Shown here piece after piece: positions 25,164-33,089 of a stretch of 36,545 nucleotides of DNA. Position 1 is the first letter of the stretch. Each line of letters begins with the position of its first letter. This stretch comes from an uncultured Granulosicoccaceae bacterium (lineage in GTDB: Bacteria > Pseudomonadota > Gammaproteobacteria > Granulosicoccales > Granulosicoccaceae). The notes beneath the pieces were generated by a model. That model saw only the letters and a program-made list of their open reading frames with translations, was not told the DNA's origin and ran no database searches. The translations under genes were made by a program, and so were the position numbers. Where the stretch lies: assembly GCA_937957915.1 (NCBI GenBank), contig CALGNZ010000072.1:1-36545 (forward strand), given 5' to 3'.

Positions 25164-25676
25164 TTACTGTAGTGGCCAGGACTGTAAATCGTTATATCTG
25201 ACTCCACTGCGCTCGCGCAATGACCGCACAAGCTGAAACGAATCTACCTGGAACTCAAAATCCGGATCGATCAGTGGCATTGATGGCGGCACTGTGTTTT
25301 TTCTGGCAAGCGTAAGGTGTGGCTGATAACGTCTTTGGCTTACACGAATACCTGCACGGTTCGCTACCCGTTTACATTTGTCGGCAAGTGACAGAAGGGT
25401 TTCATCTACCTCGGCAGGTGCGAGCCAGAGTACCGCTGAGTCTGACCAGTAGCCGGTGTCGGTTAATGTTAATTTAAAGGATGGCGCGCGATAATCAACC
25501 ATGGCCTCTTCAATAAAACGCATTTGATCAGCACTGGTATCACCCAGGAAGGCCAATGTTATATGATAATTTTGCAGCGCCACAGGCTTTGCCAGAGCCG
25601 GCCAGCACAGACGCACCCATTCGTTGATCGCAACGCAAGTTTGAGCGTCCGGTGTTACAGCAAAAAAAGTACGCAT
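25164..25676 (-). CDS. thpR: RNA 2',3'-cyclic phosphodiesterase (2H phosphoesterase, LigT/ThpR family)
   Basis: The 170-residue product has both HxTx motifs of the 2H family: HITL at His38-Thr40 and HLTL at His120-Thr122, in the usual contexts YHITLAFLG and YQPHLTLAR. These enzymes open 2',3'-cyclic phosphates in RNA and can ligate 2'-5' bonds in vitro. The length is typical. The C-terminal FELVRS-like helix (DSFQLVRSLRERSGVRY) also fits. The gene is on the minus strand and its stop faces the REP array; about 320 bp upstream is the DUF2007 gene on the same strand. Confidence 0.9.
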   Translation of the reverse strand: MRTFFAVTPDAQTCVAINEWVRLCWPALAKPVALQNYHITLAFLGDTSADQMRFIEEAMVDYRAPSFKLTLTDTGYWSDSAVLWLAPAEVDETLLSLADKCKRVANRAGIRVSQRRYQPHLTLARKNTVPPSMPLIDPDFEFQVDSFQLVRSLRERSGVRYNDLQSWPLQ

Positions 25677-25995
25677 GATTTTTAATGTTCAGTGACAGGT
25701 CAGAATTATTGCATTGCGTTTCCGCAATCGGTAGCGAAACAACTACCGCGAATGCTCGCACTCCATTAACGACATTGATTGCAGCCGCTGGCCCGCACCA
25801 CTCATCAGAATTCGCCAGCCGGTCGAGACGCAAATCAATACTTTCATCTGATGGTGTATAGACACACTACTGGTTTAGCACTAGCGGCTGATTGTGTATT
25901 TGAAACAATATACATAAAAAACAATACGCATAGATAGTAGTTCAAACTCCTCCGTCCCCTCGGAAATTGTGCTGCCAGGCTCCGCAGCAGACGTT
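25677..25995. other. Intergenic region between DUF2007 and thpR, no gene seen
   Basis: These 319 bp include an AT-rich tract near 25900-25935 that could serve as the thpR promoter region on the minus strand. A 97-codon minus-strand frame across it has no protein-like pattern. No hairpin or repeat stands out. Confidence 0.45.
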
Positions 25996-26328
25996 CTATT
26001 CCCGGACAGGCTGCTGTTCACGGTCAACCCAGGCGCTGCAGTTCCAGCATCGGCCAAAGTTTCCTTCAATCATTTCACCACAACTCGTACAGGGCGCGGG
26101 TAGTTGTTCATAACGTTTGTCGCGCTCATAGCCAGCAATTAAGTCAAGTGCTCTCTGTTCGTGCAGCGGTTCTGCAATCCAAACTGTGATCAAACCCGCC
26201 GCTGGCAACTCTCCCATCGCTCCCGATAGGTATTGCCCTTTCATCACAGCCTGCAAACCACCTGCGCGCAACTCGTCGAGCGCGAGTTGCCCATCAATAA
26301 GATTCTCTGCTTCGTAGACTAGCACCAC
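25996..26328 (-). CDS. DUF2007 protein with C-terminal zinc-ribbon-like motif
   Basis: The 110-residue product begins VLVYEAENLIDGQLALDELRAGGL, the pattern of DUF2007 (small proteins called putative signal-transducing, of unproven role), followed by a conserved IAEPLHEQRALDLI helix. The last 35 residues add two CxxC pairs, CTSCGE and CWNCSAW, that could bind zinc. The start is GTG 26328, with GAGG 9 nt upstream; the frame is closed by a stop four codons earlier. No partner gene is evident. Confidence 0.75.
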   Translation of the reverse strand: MVLVYEAENLIDGQLALDELRAGGLQAVMKGQYLSGAMGELPAAGLITVWIAEPLHEQRALDLIAGYERDKRYEQLPAPCTSCGEMIEGNFGRCWNCSAWVDREQQPVRE

Positions 26329-27071
26329 AATTTTTCTGCCTCATCGACCTTTCGCATAAGTTCTCTGCCTGTTGGACTGGCTGCAATGGGTACTGCCACC
26401 ATAACCGCAACTTAGTCACCTGCATTGACACAAACCGCAATCCCTTGTTGTAACACTATCGTGAATACCGCGCCATGAACTGCGCGGTAGAAGTACGCGT
26501 ATCGACGACCCACGATGTTTAGTGCCCGCTCCTTTAGTTACAGATACGATCATTAAAGGCGCATTGTTGTTAGTTACTTTAACACCACGCTAATGAGCAG
26601 TAAAAACGGACCGCCAGAGCATGTTCGCATGATAGAAATGCTAGCGCACACGCCCGCAGTATTGGTGTGGTTCGCGTCGCTCAAGGGCACTCTGTTTCTT
26701 TCGATTCATTTTAAAACGGACAACGCGCCGAACAGCAGGGGGTTGCTTTGCTGTCACTCCTGATTTACCCGTGTTTAATCGGTTTTAGATTGATCGAGGA
26801 AACGGCGCGCCATAAATGGCGCAGGGAGCGCTGTCAGGCAGGGGCACCTGTTTGCGCGGCCACCTGGCACGATCACTCTCAAAATGTCGCAGGCACCCTG
26901 GGGTTGGCGCGGTTCGCGTCACTCACCGATACTCTATGTACGGCCGCAAAAGACTTTTTGCTTCGTTTTTTGTCTTCCTGAATCCAGGCTTTTCAAAAAT
27001 GAAGCCCCCCGGCAGGGCACACCAGCAAAGTGCTGGCAGCGCGCCACACCATCCGCCAGGGCAGTTATTCG
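26329..27071. other. 743-bp gap without a supported gene
   Basis: Several overlapping frames cross this gap (26748-26981, 26816-27256, 26884-27096) but none has a recognisable domain, signal peptide or consistent ribosome site. A near-perfect palindrome GCGCCAT-AA-ATGGCGC lies at 26807-26822. The right end holds the probable ygfZ terminator. An unannotated small RNA or a decayed gene cannot be excluded. Confidence 0.45.
26995..27036 (-). terminator. Probable ygfZ terminator hairpins
   Basis: Read on the minus strand after the ygfZ stop, a perfect hairpin CCAGCA-CTT-TGCTGG (27022-27036) is followed by a second GC-rich hairpin (27004-27018, GCCC/GGGC) and then a T-rich tract (TTCATTTTT, from 27003 to 26995). 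The second hairpin plus T-tract fits a Rho-independent terminator. Confidence 0.5.
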
Positions 27072-28139
27072 CTACGATTCCACAGGAATCTCATAGGGCA
27101 GATCAAGCAGCGTCACGGTCTGACCTGCGTCCTTTCCCACAGTTAACGGCTTTGTGGAAGCCTCGATTGCAAGCACCGCCAGCAGTCGTGTTTCACCGTT
27201 GCCATCTGACTGCGCATCTACCACCTTGCCTACTGCGCTGTTGCTGCCGTCGGTAAAAATTTCGGCACCTGGTGCTGGTGCATCACCGTCGACTGAGCCA
27301 CGAAACATACGTCGCTTCAACTTACCGAGGTATTGCATTCGTGCCACCACTTCCTGTCCGGGGAAACACCCTTTTTTGAAGCTAACGCCATCGATGTGCT
27401 GAAGATTCAGCATTTGCAATACAAACGCTTCTGACGTGCCCTCGCCTATTGCCGGTACCCCGGCATCTACGTTTTGCAATCGCCAGCGAGCGTCACTACA
27501 GACCTGACAACCATCAGCAAGCGTCTGCCACAGGGTTTGCATCTTTGCGAACGGGCCAACCACTTCATAACGCGGAACATCAACATCGGGCAGAGCACCG
27601 CGCACGCGCGTGATCAACAATTCATCGCCTGTCGTTGAAGAATCCACTGCGGAAGGCAGTTCACCTGCCACCGCATGCAGCTTTTCGCTGGCGGCAGAAC
27701 CCGAAACGCCAATAGCGACGTGTTCGGATAACACGTCAATTTGAACTTTGGCACGTAATACAAACATCCGCAGTCGCTTCACAACCGTATCAACCTGTGT
27801 CGCGGGCAGTTTGATCAAGAAACCGTCGGCCACACGGTACAGTCGAAACAACGCGAGTACTCTGCCCTTTGGCGTCGACCAGGTACTCAGCTGACTGCTT
27901 TGAAGTGTCAGCTTTGCCACGTCGTTCGAAAACTGCCCCTGAAGAAAACTCTCTGCATCTTCGCCAGTCACAAGCAACAGAGCATCTGCTGACAGATCAC
28001 AGACTGTCTCTGCCGCTGCCGGTTGCTGATCTCCGGCAAAGATAAGCTCTGCTGAGGATTCGTTTGCCACAGAGCCGTCAGTAACCGACGCGCTGACTTC
28101 ATCACTTGCGAGTAAAAATTTTGCCCAGTCTTTGTTCAT
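27072..28139 (-). CDS. ygfZ: YgfZ folate-binding protein (Fe-S cluster maintenance / tRNA modification)
   Basis: The 355-residue protein has the YgfZ/GcvT-like fold and the diagnostic motif KGCFPGQE with Cys258. An N-terminal block, LLVTGEDAESFLQGQFSNDV (about 55-74), also matches the family. YgfZ uses tetrahydrofolate and supports Fe-S enzymes such as MiaB; its position next to the Fe-S enzyme succinate dehydrogenase is suggestive. It is divergent from the sdh operon across a roughly 300-bp promoter region. The start is ATG 28139. Confidence 0.92.
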   Translation of the reverse strand: MNKDWAKFLLASDEVSASVTDGSVANESSAELIFAGDQQPAAAETVCDLSADALLLVTGEDAESFLQGQFSNDVAKLTLQSSQLSTWSTPKGRVLALFRLYRVADGFLIKLPATQVDTVVKRLRMFVLRAKVQIDVLSEHVAIGVSGSAASEKLHAVAGELPSAVDSSTTGDELLITRVRGALPDVDVPRYEVVGPFAKMQTLWQTLADGCQVCSDARWRLQNVDAGVPAIGEGTSEAFVLQMLNLQHIDGVSFKKGCFPGQEVVARMQYLGKLKRRMFRGSVDGDAPAPGAEIFTDGSNSAVGKVVDAQSDGNGETRLLAVLAIEASTKPLTVGKDAGQTVTLLDLPYEIPVES

Positions 28140-28438
28140 TTCAATCCACTTTTACGAGGGGCGCCACGGAATTACTGCAGCCCTGGCAGCCGGTAACAGG
28201 TTGCATTGTAAAGACACAACAACCACCCGGTTCAATGTATAATGTTCAGTTTAATAAAACTGGTATGTTATGGGCATAGATTGTCATATCCAGATGCCCT
28301 TCCGAATACAAGTGTCAGCCTGTGCACAGCAATTTTCGGTTTACCAGCGCAAAACACTGCAATTCCGTGTGCCGAGCCTATCCGGCATGGCCAAATGCCC
28401 GTCAGAGTGTCATCCGGTTGACGTCCAGGATCAAAACC
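28140..28438. promoter_or_regulatory. Divergent promoter region of ygfZ and the sdh operon
   Basis: A perfect -10 hexamer TATAAT occurs at 28238-28243 on the plus strand, preceded by TG. No convincing -35 sits 16-18 bp upstream, so it may be an activator-dependent or extended -10 type promoter for the sdhAF4-sdhCDAB operon. No operator palindrome was recognised. Confidence 0.4.
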
Positions 28439-28687
28439 ATGGTAGATAAATCAAAACACGCAGAGCGTGATTCAGATCACCAGGCGGAGCAGACTACCGC
28501 CGGTATTGCCGAGTCGGCTGAGTCAAATTCACCCGAGCCAATGCCAAAAGAGCCGCTGCCAAAAGAGTCAAAGCCCAAAGCGCCAATGCCGCAAGAGCCA
28601 ATGCCGCAAGAGCACGGCGGGCCAAAAGGATTAGAACCAACCCGATATGGAGACTGGGAAAAAAATGGACGCTGCACAGATTTTTAA
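28439..28687 (+). CDS. SdhAF4-like succinate dehydrogenase assembly factor (DUF1674)
   Basis: The 82-residue product ends with GGPKGLEPTRYGDWE followed by a short NGRCTDF block, the signature of DUF1674/SdhAF4 proteins. In mitochondria SdhAF4 binds the flavinated SdhA subunit and shields it during assembly. The N-terminal part is charged and Pro-rich with five-residue repeats (EPMPK, EPLPK, ESKPK, APMPQ, EPMPQ at 28535-28609). ATG 28439 was chosen because AGGA lies about 9 nt upstream; the frame extends to 28322 without family sequence. It is 122 bp before sdhC, in the same direction, which strongly supports the role. Confidence 0.85.
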   Translation: MVDKSKHAERDSDHQAEQTTAGIAESAESNSPEPMPKEPLPKESKPKAPMPQEPMPQEHGGPKGLEPTRYGDWEKNGRCTDF

Positions 28688-28809
28688 TAACCGCTTTTCG
28701 CTAGCTGCATGCCGCTTTGTGGCCTTCAGCTAAACTGTCTGTCTACAGATCTGCGTAATTCTACTAAACGTACTCATCTAAAAACTAACTAAACCTCTCA
28801 GGAACCTCA

Positions 28810-29196
28810 ATGGCCTGGAAAGATACGCGACCACTCTCGCCCCATCTGCAAATTTATAAACTACCACCAACAGCGCTTATGTCTGTGCTGCACCGTGGCA
28901 CCGGTGTTGTGCTTAGCATAGGTACTGTGTTGCTGGTTATTGTGCTGGCAGCAGCGGCAGGCGGCCCTGATTCGTTTGAAAGTATCGGCGGACTTCTGCG
29001 CTCCTGGTTTGGCAAGCTGGTGCTTTTCGGATTTACTTTTGCGCTGTTCGCACATTTCTGCAACGGTATCCGCCACCTGATCTGGGATATGGGCTACGGC
29101 TTCGATGTCAGCAAGGCGACACGCGGTGCACAAATTTCTTTTCTGGCGGCGCTGGTCCTTACCGTCTTAACCTGGGTAGTGGCCTTCGCGGGCTGA
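28810..29196 (+). CDS. sdhC: Succinate dehydrogenase cytochrome b556 subunit
   Basis: The 128-residue membrane subunit begins with RPLSPHLQIYKL and continues with SVLHRGTGVVL, the quinone-site/first-helix motif of SdhC, with Ser and Arg positions conserved. Three transmembrane helices are visible (about 28-52, 65-85, 105-126). AHFCNGIRHLIWDMG in helix 2 holds the candidate haem-ligand His. A Shine-Dalgarno AGGA lies 8 nt before the ATG. It is the first structural gene of sdhCDAB, with 10 bp to sdhD. The sequence resembles the alphaproteobacterial/mitochondrial SdhC style. Confidence 0.94.
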   Translation: MAWKDTRPLSPHLQIYKLPPTALMSVLHRGTGVVLSIGTVLLVIVLAAAAGGPDSFESIGGLLRSWFGKLVLFGFTFALFAHFCNGIRHLIWDMGYGFDVSKATRGAQISFLAALVLTVLTWVVAFAG

Positions 29197-29206
29197 GGAG
29201 AAAACT

Positions 29207-29551
29207 ATGTCTGGCTCTTCACACGGTACCAGTCACTTCTGGGTACAACGACTCACTTCCATTGCACTGATACCGCTGGTCCTCTGGTTTTGTTTTTCTG
29301 TGGCCAGGTTGCCGCAAATGACACACGAGCAACTCACCGCCTGGCTGCAATCCCCGCTGAATGCAACGCTGATGATCCTGGTGGTCTCTGTTGGTCTGTA
29401 TCACGGCAAACTGGGGCTGCAGGTGGTTATCGAAGACTATGTCTCTAATCTGAACCGGCGGTTCCTGATGATCACCATCGTCACCCTGCTGTGCGGCCTG
29501 TTCGCAGTACTGGGCGTTGTCTCTGTACTCAAAATTTCGCTGGGAGCGTAA
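29207..29551 (+). CDS. sdhD: Succinate dehydrogenase membrane anchor subunit
   Basis: The 114-residue protein has three membrane helices (about 14-32, 45-65, 86-110). [15 protein letters not shown] and [18 protein letters not shown] match SdhD; the His in YHGKLGLQ is the usual haem/quinone-region residue. GAGGAG lies just before the ATG. With SdhC it anchors the catalytic subunits and binds ubiquinone. The stop is followed after 2 bp by the sdhA start. Confidence 0.93.
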   Translation: MSGSSHGTSHFWVQRLTSIALIPLVLWFCFSVARLPQMTHEQLTAWLQSPLNATLMILVVSVGLYHGKLGLQVVIEDYVSNLNRRFLMITIVTLLCGLFAVLGVVSVLKISLGA

Positions 29552-29553
29552 CC

Positions 29554-31332
29554 ATGTCTTACAACGTGATTAAACACCAACACGACGTTGTCATTGTTGG
29601 CGCCGGCGGTGCCGGTTTGCGCGCAACGCTCGGCATGGCGACAGCCGGTTTGTCGACTGCCTGTGTCACCAAGGTATTCCCGACCCGCAGCCACACCGTC
29701 GCAGCACAGGGCGGTATGAGCGCGGCCCTGGGTAACATGGGTGAAGACCACTGGAAGTGGCATATGTACGACACCATCAAAGGCTCTGACTGGCTGGGTG
29801 ACCAGGACGCCATCGAATACATGTGCCGCGAGGCCATACCTGCGGTTATAGAGCTCGAGCATTACGGTGTGCCATTTTCACGTACCGACGACGGCAAAAT
29901 TTACCAGCGCCCTTTTGGCGGCATGACTACAAATTTTGGCGAGGGTACTGCCCAGCGCACCTGCGCTGCCGCCGACCGTACCGGCCACGCTATCTTGCAT
30001 ACGCTGTATCAACAGTCGCTCAAGCACAATGCGGAGTTCTTCATTGAATACTTCGCCACCGACCTGATCATGGACGACGGCGTCTGCCGCGGTGTCATGG
30101 CCTGGGATCTGGCAACCGGCGATTTGCACGAATTTCGCGGACATCAGGTGGTGCTGGCGACTGGCGGATGCGGCCGTACCTACTTTTCAGCAACGTCTGC
30201 GCACACCTGCACCGGCGACGGCAATGCCATGGTATTGCGGGCGGGCCTGCCACTGCAGGATATGGAATTTGTTCAGTTCCACCCAACCGGTATTTATGGC
30301 GCTGGCGTGCTGATCACCGAAGGGGTTCGCGGTGAAGGCGGCTATCTGACCAACTCTGAAGGCGAGCGTTTTATGGAGCGCTATGCACCCAACGCTAAAG
30401 ACCTGGCCTCGCGTGATGTCGTCAGCCGCTCGATGACTCAGGAGATCAACGAAGGCCGCGGCGTAGGCGACGACAGTGACCATATCTTCCTGAATCTGAT
30501 GCACCTGGGTCCTGAAGTGATCGACGAACGATTGCCGGGCATCTCGGAAAGCGCCAAGGTATTTGCCGGTGTGGATGTCACAAAAGCACCGATTCCGGTT
30601 ATTCCAACGGTTCACTACAACATGGGCGGCATTCCAACCAACTATCGCGGCGAAGTTGTGACGCTGTGGGAAGGTGACCCCGACCACGTGGTACCCGGCT
30701 TAATGGCCATTGGCGAGGCAGCCTGCGTTTCTGTACACGGCGCCAATCGCCTCGGCTCCAACTCGCTGCTCGACATTGTAGTATTCGGACGCGCAGCCGC
30801 GTTGCGTGCAAAAGAACTGGTAACCGCCGGCAGCCCGCACAAAACGCTGTCAGACGACGTTACCGGCGCACTCATAGACCGACTCGACAAAATCAGACAC
30901 TCCACCGGCGGCACCGGTGCTGCACAATTGCGCGACAAAATGCAGCGAACCATGCAGAGCCGGGCTGCGGTTTTCCGCACTGGCGAGACTATGTCAGCCG
31001 GCTGCGAGGAACTCAATGCCGTGGTCAAAGAGTGGAGCGATATTGGTGTCACTGACAAAGGAATGGTGTGGAATACTGACCTGGTTGAGACACTAGAGCT
31101 TGAGAATTTGCTGTGTCAGGCGCAAACCATTATGGAAGGCGCCAATATGCGTGAGGAATCACGCGGTGGCCACGCACGCGAAGATTTTACTGAACGCGAC
31201 GACGAAAACTGGATGAAGCACACATTGGCCTGGGTTAAGGACGACAAAGTCTCATTCGATTTTCGCCCGGTGCACATGAACACGCTGACCGATGAAGCGG
31301 AAGTGGTGCCGCCGAAAAAACGCGTTTACTAG
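29554..31332 (+). CDS. sdhA: Succinate dehydrogenase flavoprotein subunit
   Basis: The 592-residue enzyme has the FAD-binding [14 protein letters not shown] (11-24), the covalent-FAD motif [10 protein letters not shown] with His47, and the substrate-site block [21 protein letters not shown]. It oxidises succinate to fumarate in the TCA cycle and passes electrons through SdhB to quinone. ATG 29554 was chosen two bases after the sdhD stop; the frame extends upstream inside sdhD. The C-terminal stretch [20 protein letters not shown] is also typical. A 133-bp gap to sdhB is longer than the other gaps in the operon. Confidence 0.96.
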   Translation: MSYNVIKHQHDVVIVGAGGAGLRATLGMATAGLSTACVTKVFPTRSHTVAAQGGMSAALGNMGEDHWKWHMYDTIKGSDWLGDQDAIEYMCREAIPAVIELEHYGVPFSRTDDGKIYQRPFGGMTTNFGEGTAQRTCAAADRTGHAILHTLYQQSLKHNAEFFIEYFATDLIMDDGVCRGVMAWDLATGDLHEFRGHQVVLATGGCGRTYFSATSAHTCTGDGNAMVLRAGLPLQDMEFVQFHPTGIYGAGVLITEGVRGEGGYLTNSEGERFMERYAPNAKDLASRDVVSRSMTQEINEGRGVGDDSDHIFLNLMHLGPEVIDERLPGISESAKVFAGVDVTKAPIPVIPTVHYNMGGIPTNYRGEVVTLWEGDPDHVVPGLMAIGEAACVSVHGANRLGSNSLLDIVVFGRAAALRAKELVTAGSPHKTLSDDVTGALIDRLDKIRHSTGGTGAAQLRDKMQRTMQSRAAVFRTGETMSAGCEELNAVVKEWSDIGVTDKGMVWNTDLVETLELENLLCQAQTIMEGANMREESRGGHAREDFTERDDENWMKHTLAWVKDDKVSFDFRPVHMNTLTDEAEVVPPKKRVY

Positions 31333-31424
31333 CTCGCTGATTTCTGTGCGAAGATTCTGCACAGGAATGCACACAGCGGTTATGGTTTCCCGTGCAAACA
31401 ATCAAAGACTTTTTACGTAAGGCG

Positions 31425-31450
31425 GCGGGCATTGCCCACTGCCAGCCCGC
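31425..31450 (+). other. Hairpin in the sdhA-sdhB spacer, next to the sdhB ribosome site
   Basis: GCGGGC (31425-31430) and GCCCGC (31445-31450) can pair, with an alternative inner hairpin GGGC-ATT-GCCC at 31427-31437. The structure ends where the sdhB Shine-Dalgarno AAGGAA begins. It could tune mRNA stability or SdhB translation, but this is inference. Confidence 0.4.
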
Positions 31451-31465
31451 AAGGAAATATTGAAC

Positions 31466-32248
31466 ATGGCTGAATTTACCCTGCCAGCTAATTCGATCGT
31501 CAAGAAAGGCAAGACTTTTGAAGCGCCTGCCGGTGCCAAAAACGTCCGCAATTTTTTGGTCTATCGCTACGACGCTACCACCGGCGACAATCCGTCTATC
31601 GATACCTATCAGATAGACACTGACGCCTGTGGCCCGATGATTCTAGACGCGTTAATCAAAATTAAATCGGAAGTCGACTCGACGCTGTCGTTTCGCCGCT
31701 CCTGCCGCGAAGGCATCTGTGGTTCCTGCGCCATGAATATTGACGGGTCTAATACACTGGCCTGCACCATGGCAATCGAAGACGTCGAAGGCGACATCAA
31801 AATTCACCCGTTACCGCATCAGCCAGTGGTTAAAGACCTGGTCTCGGACCTTGACAACTTTTACCGCCAATACGCGGCAGTTGAGCCGTGGATGCAATCA
31901 AACAGCAAGCCTGTTGGTGGCCGCGAACGACTGCAAAGCAAGGAAGACCGCGAAAAGCTCGACGGTCTGTATGAGTGCATCATGTGTGCATGTTGCTCAA
32001 CCAGTTGCCCCAGCTACTGGTGGAACAGTGACAAGTACCTTGGCCCCGCAGCATTGCTGGCGGCCTACCGATGGATAGTCGACTCACGCGATGAGCAAAC
32101 CGACGAACGACTCGACGCCCTGGACGACCCATTCAAGCTGTATCGCTGTCATACCATCATGAACTGCGCGACTGTGTGCCCGAAAGGCCTGAACCCGGCC
32201 AAGGCAATCGCTGATACCAAAAAAATGCTGGTACAAAAAAATCTCTGA
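31466..32248 (+). CDS. sdhB: Succinate dehydrogenase iron-sulfur subunit
   Basis: The 260-residue protein carries all three Fe-S clusters: the [2Fe-2S] ligands Cys80, Cys85, Cys88 and Cys100 ([14 protein letters not shown] ... TLAC), and the Cys171/174/177/181 and Cys228/234/238 groups ([13 protein letters not shown] and [14 protein letters not shown]) for the [4Fe-4S] and [3Fe-4S] clusters. It links SdhA to the membrane subunits. ATG 31466 has AAGGAA about 10 nt upstream; the TTG at 31460 is not needed. The C-terminus ends QKNL, with a CTC-TGA at the boundary with sdhE. The length is close to alphaproteobacterial and mitochondrial SdhB. Confidence 0.95.
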   Translation: MAEFTLPANSIVKKGKTFEAPAGAKNVRNFLVYRYDATTGDNPSIDTYQIDTDACGPMILDALIKIKSEVDSTLSFRRSCREGICGSCAMNIDGSNTLACTMAIEDVEGDIKIHPLPHQPVVKDLVSDLDNFYRQYAAVEPWMQSNSKPVGGRERLQSKEDREKLDGLYECIMCACCSTSCPSYWWNSDKYLGPAALLAAYRWIVDSRDEQTDERLDALDDPFKLYRCHTIMNCATVCPKGLNPAKAIADTKKMLVQKNL

Positions 32249-32519
32249 TTCCAATTCACCTGACGTAACCGCCGCAGCACCGCACAGAGCTCGCCTCAAA
32301 TGGTTGTGCCGGCGTGGTATGAAAGAACTGGATACAGCGATGAACACCTATCTGGAGCATCACTACGATGCTTCGGACATCGCAGAACAGCAATTGTTCA
32401 GCGAGCTTCTGGAAGAGCAGGATCCACTCATCATGGGGTGGATCAATGACCCGGACTCAGCCACCCGATACCGGCCAATCATTCGAAAAATCCGCGATAC
32501 CCTTATTACTCGCGCTTAA
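32241..32519 (+). CDS. sdhE: SdhE FAD assembly factor with no canonical start codon at the expected site
   Basis: The frame encodes [15 protein letters not shown], then a helical body ending LIMGWINDP, the SdhE (YgfY) fold whose RGxxE motif helps attach FAD to SdhA. The family needs residues upstream of the RRGM motif, yet the frame has no ATG, GTG or TTG between 32193 and TTG 32304. An ATC at 32241 would give 92 residues and overlap the sdhB stop by 8 nt. Alternatives are TTG 32304 (71 residues, missing part of helix 1) or a +1 slip at the sdhB end (CTC TGA T) fusing SdhB to SdhE. Coordinates use the ATC option. Confidence 0.75.
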   Translation: MSDSNSPDVTAAAPHRARLKWLCRRGMKELDTAMNTYLEHHYDASDIAEQQLFSELLEEQDPLIMGWINDPDSATRYRPIIRKIRDTLITRA

Positions 32520-32967
32520 ACCCTCGCGAGCTCAACTGCTCGTCTCCAGCGGCTGCCATATCGCTGCAGTTATCGCGATTTTCCTGTCGAATATTCCCCT
32601 GCTGGTACAAATCATCTTTGTAGCTGTTGTCGTAATCAGCCTTTGTTACAACTACCATCAGGATAACCGCTCGCAAGTACTGATATGGCGTGCTGGCAAT
32701 CGCTGGGTAATCGAGTCGTCTGCACACTCATCTCAGGGTGTGACCGATAAAAAGGTTAACAACAGCAACAGTGGTCACGCAGCAACCCTTCACAGTATTG
32801 ATTTTTTTTCCAGGTGGCTGGTGATAATAACCCTGCGGACAGAAGCCGGACGCAAAAAGAAGTTTGTTATCCCGTACGATGCACTGACAGAAAACACCTT
32901 CAGACTACTGCGTGTACGATTGCGAATCGAGGGATTCAGACTGCTTAATCCGGAAAAGCTCCCCTGA
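32446..32967 (+). CDS. ygfX: YgfX (CptA)-like membrane partner of SdhE
   Basis: The 173-residue product has two adjacent membrane helices (about 31-50 and 52-68) followed by a soluble C-terminal part, the layout of YgfX/CptA proteins that are encoded next to sdhE in gammaproteobacteria. ATG 32446 has GGGGTGG 4-10 nt upstream and overlaps sdhE by 74 nt in another frame. The frame extends to 32368 inside sdhE but those residues are shadow sequence. YgfX has been described as a toxin acting on cell-division and cytoskeletal proteins, and also as an SdhE partner; the sdh context favours the second role here. Confidence 0.72.
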   Translation: MTRTQPPDTGQSFEKSAIPLLLALKPSRAQLLVSSGCHIAAVIAIFLSNIPLLVQIIFVAVVVISLCYNYHQDNRSQVLIWRAGNRWVIESSAHSSQGVTDKKVNNSNSGHAATLHSIDFFSRWLVIITLRTEAGRKKKFVIPYDALTENTFRLLRVRLRIEGFRLLNPEKLP

Positions 32968-33089
32968 GCCAACGCACAACATCAGCGTAACAGGCGCAAA
33001 AGCGACCAAAACCTGATAATGCTTCTTGCACCACGGGACACAGCGCTCGTATCATCTGTTACGCAACCTTCTCAGCCAGGAGCACACAC

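Noticed and set aside
24289..25231. Open frames of 60-156 codons across the repeat array, and the array as a CRISPR
   Set aside because: The frames are translations of REP elements (recurring RSPIRE, FSHNGCGV phrases). It is not a CRISPR: the period is about 156 bp, elements alternate in orientation, and the sequences between repeats are themselves repeated.
26748..27256. Overlapping plus-strand frames next to ygfZ
   Set aside because: Partly antisense to ygfZ, no recognisable domain, and no ribosome site. The region fits a terminator and spacer better.
32446..32967. SdhE-YgfX as a toxin-antitoxin system
   Set aside because: The pair follows sdhCDAB and SdhE is a flavin-assembly factor; a toxin role for this YgfX cannot be supported from sequence.
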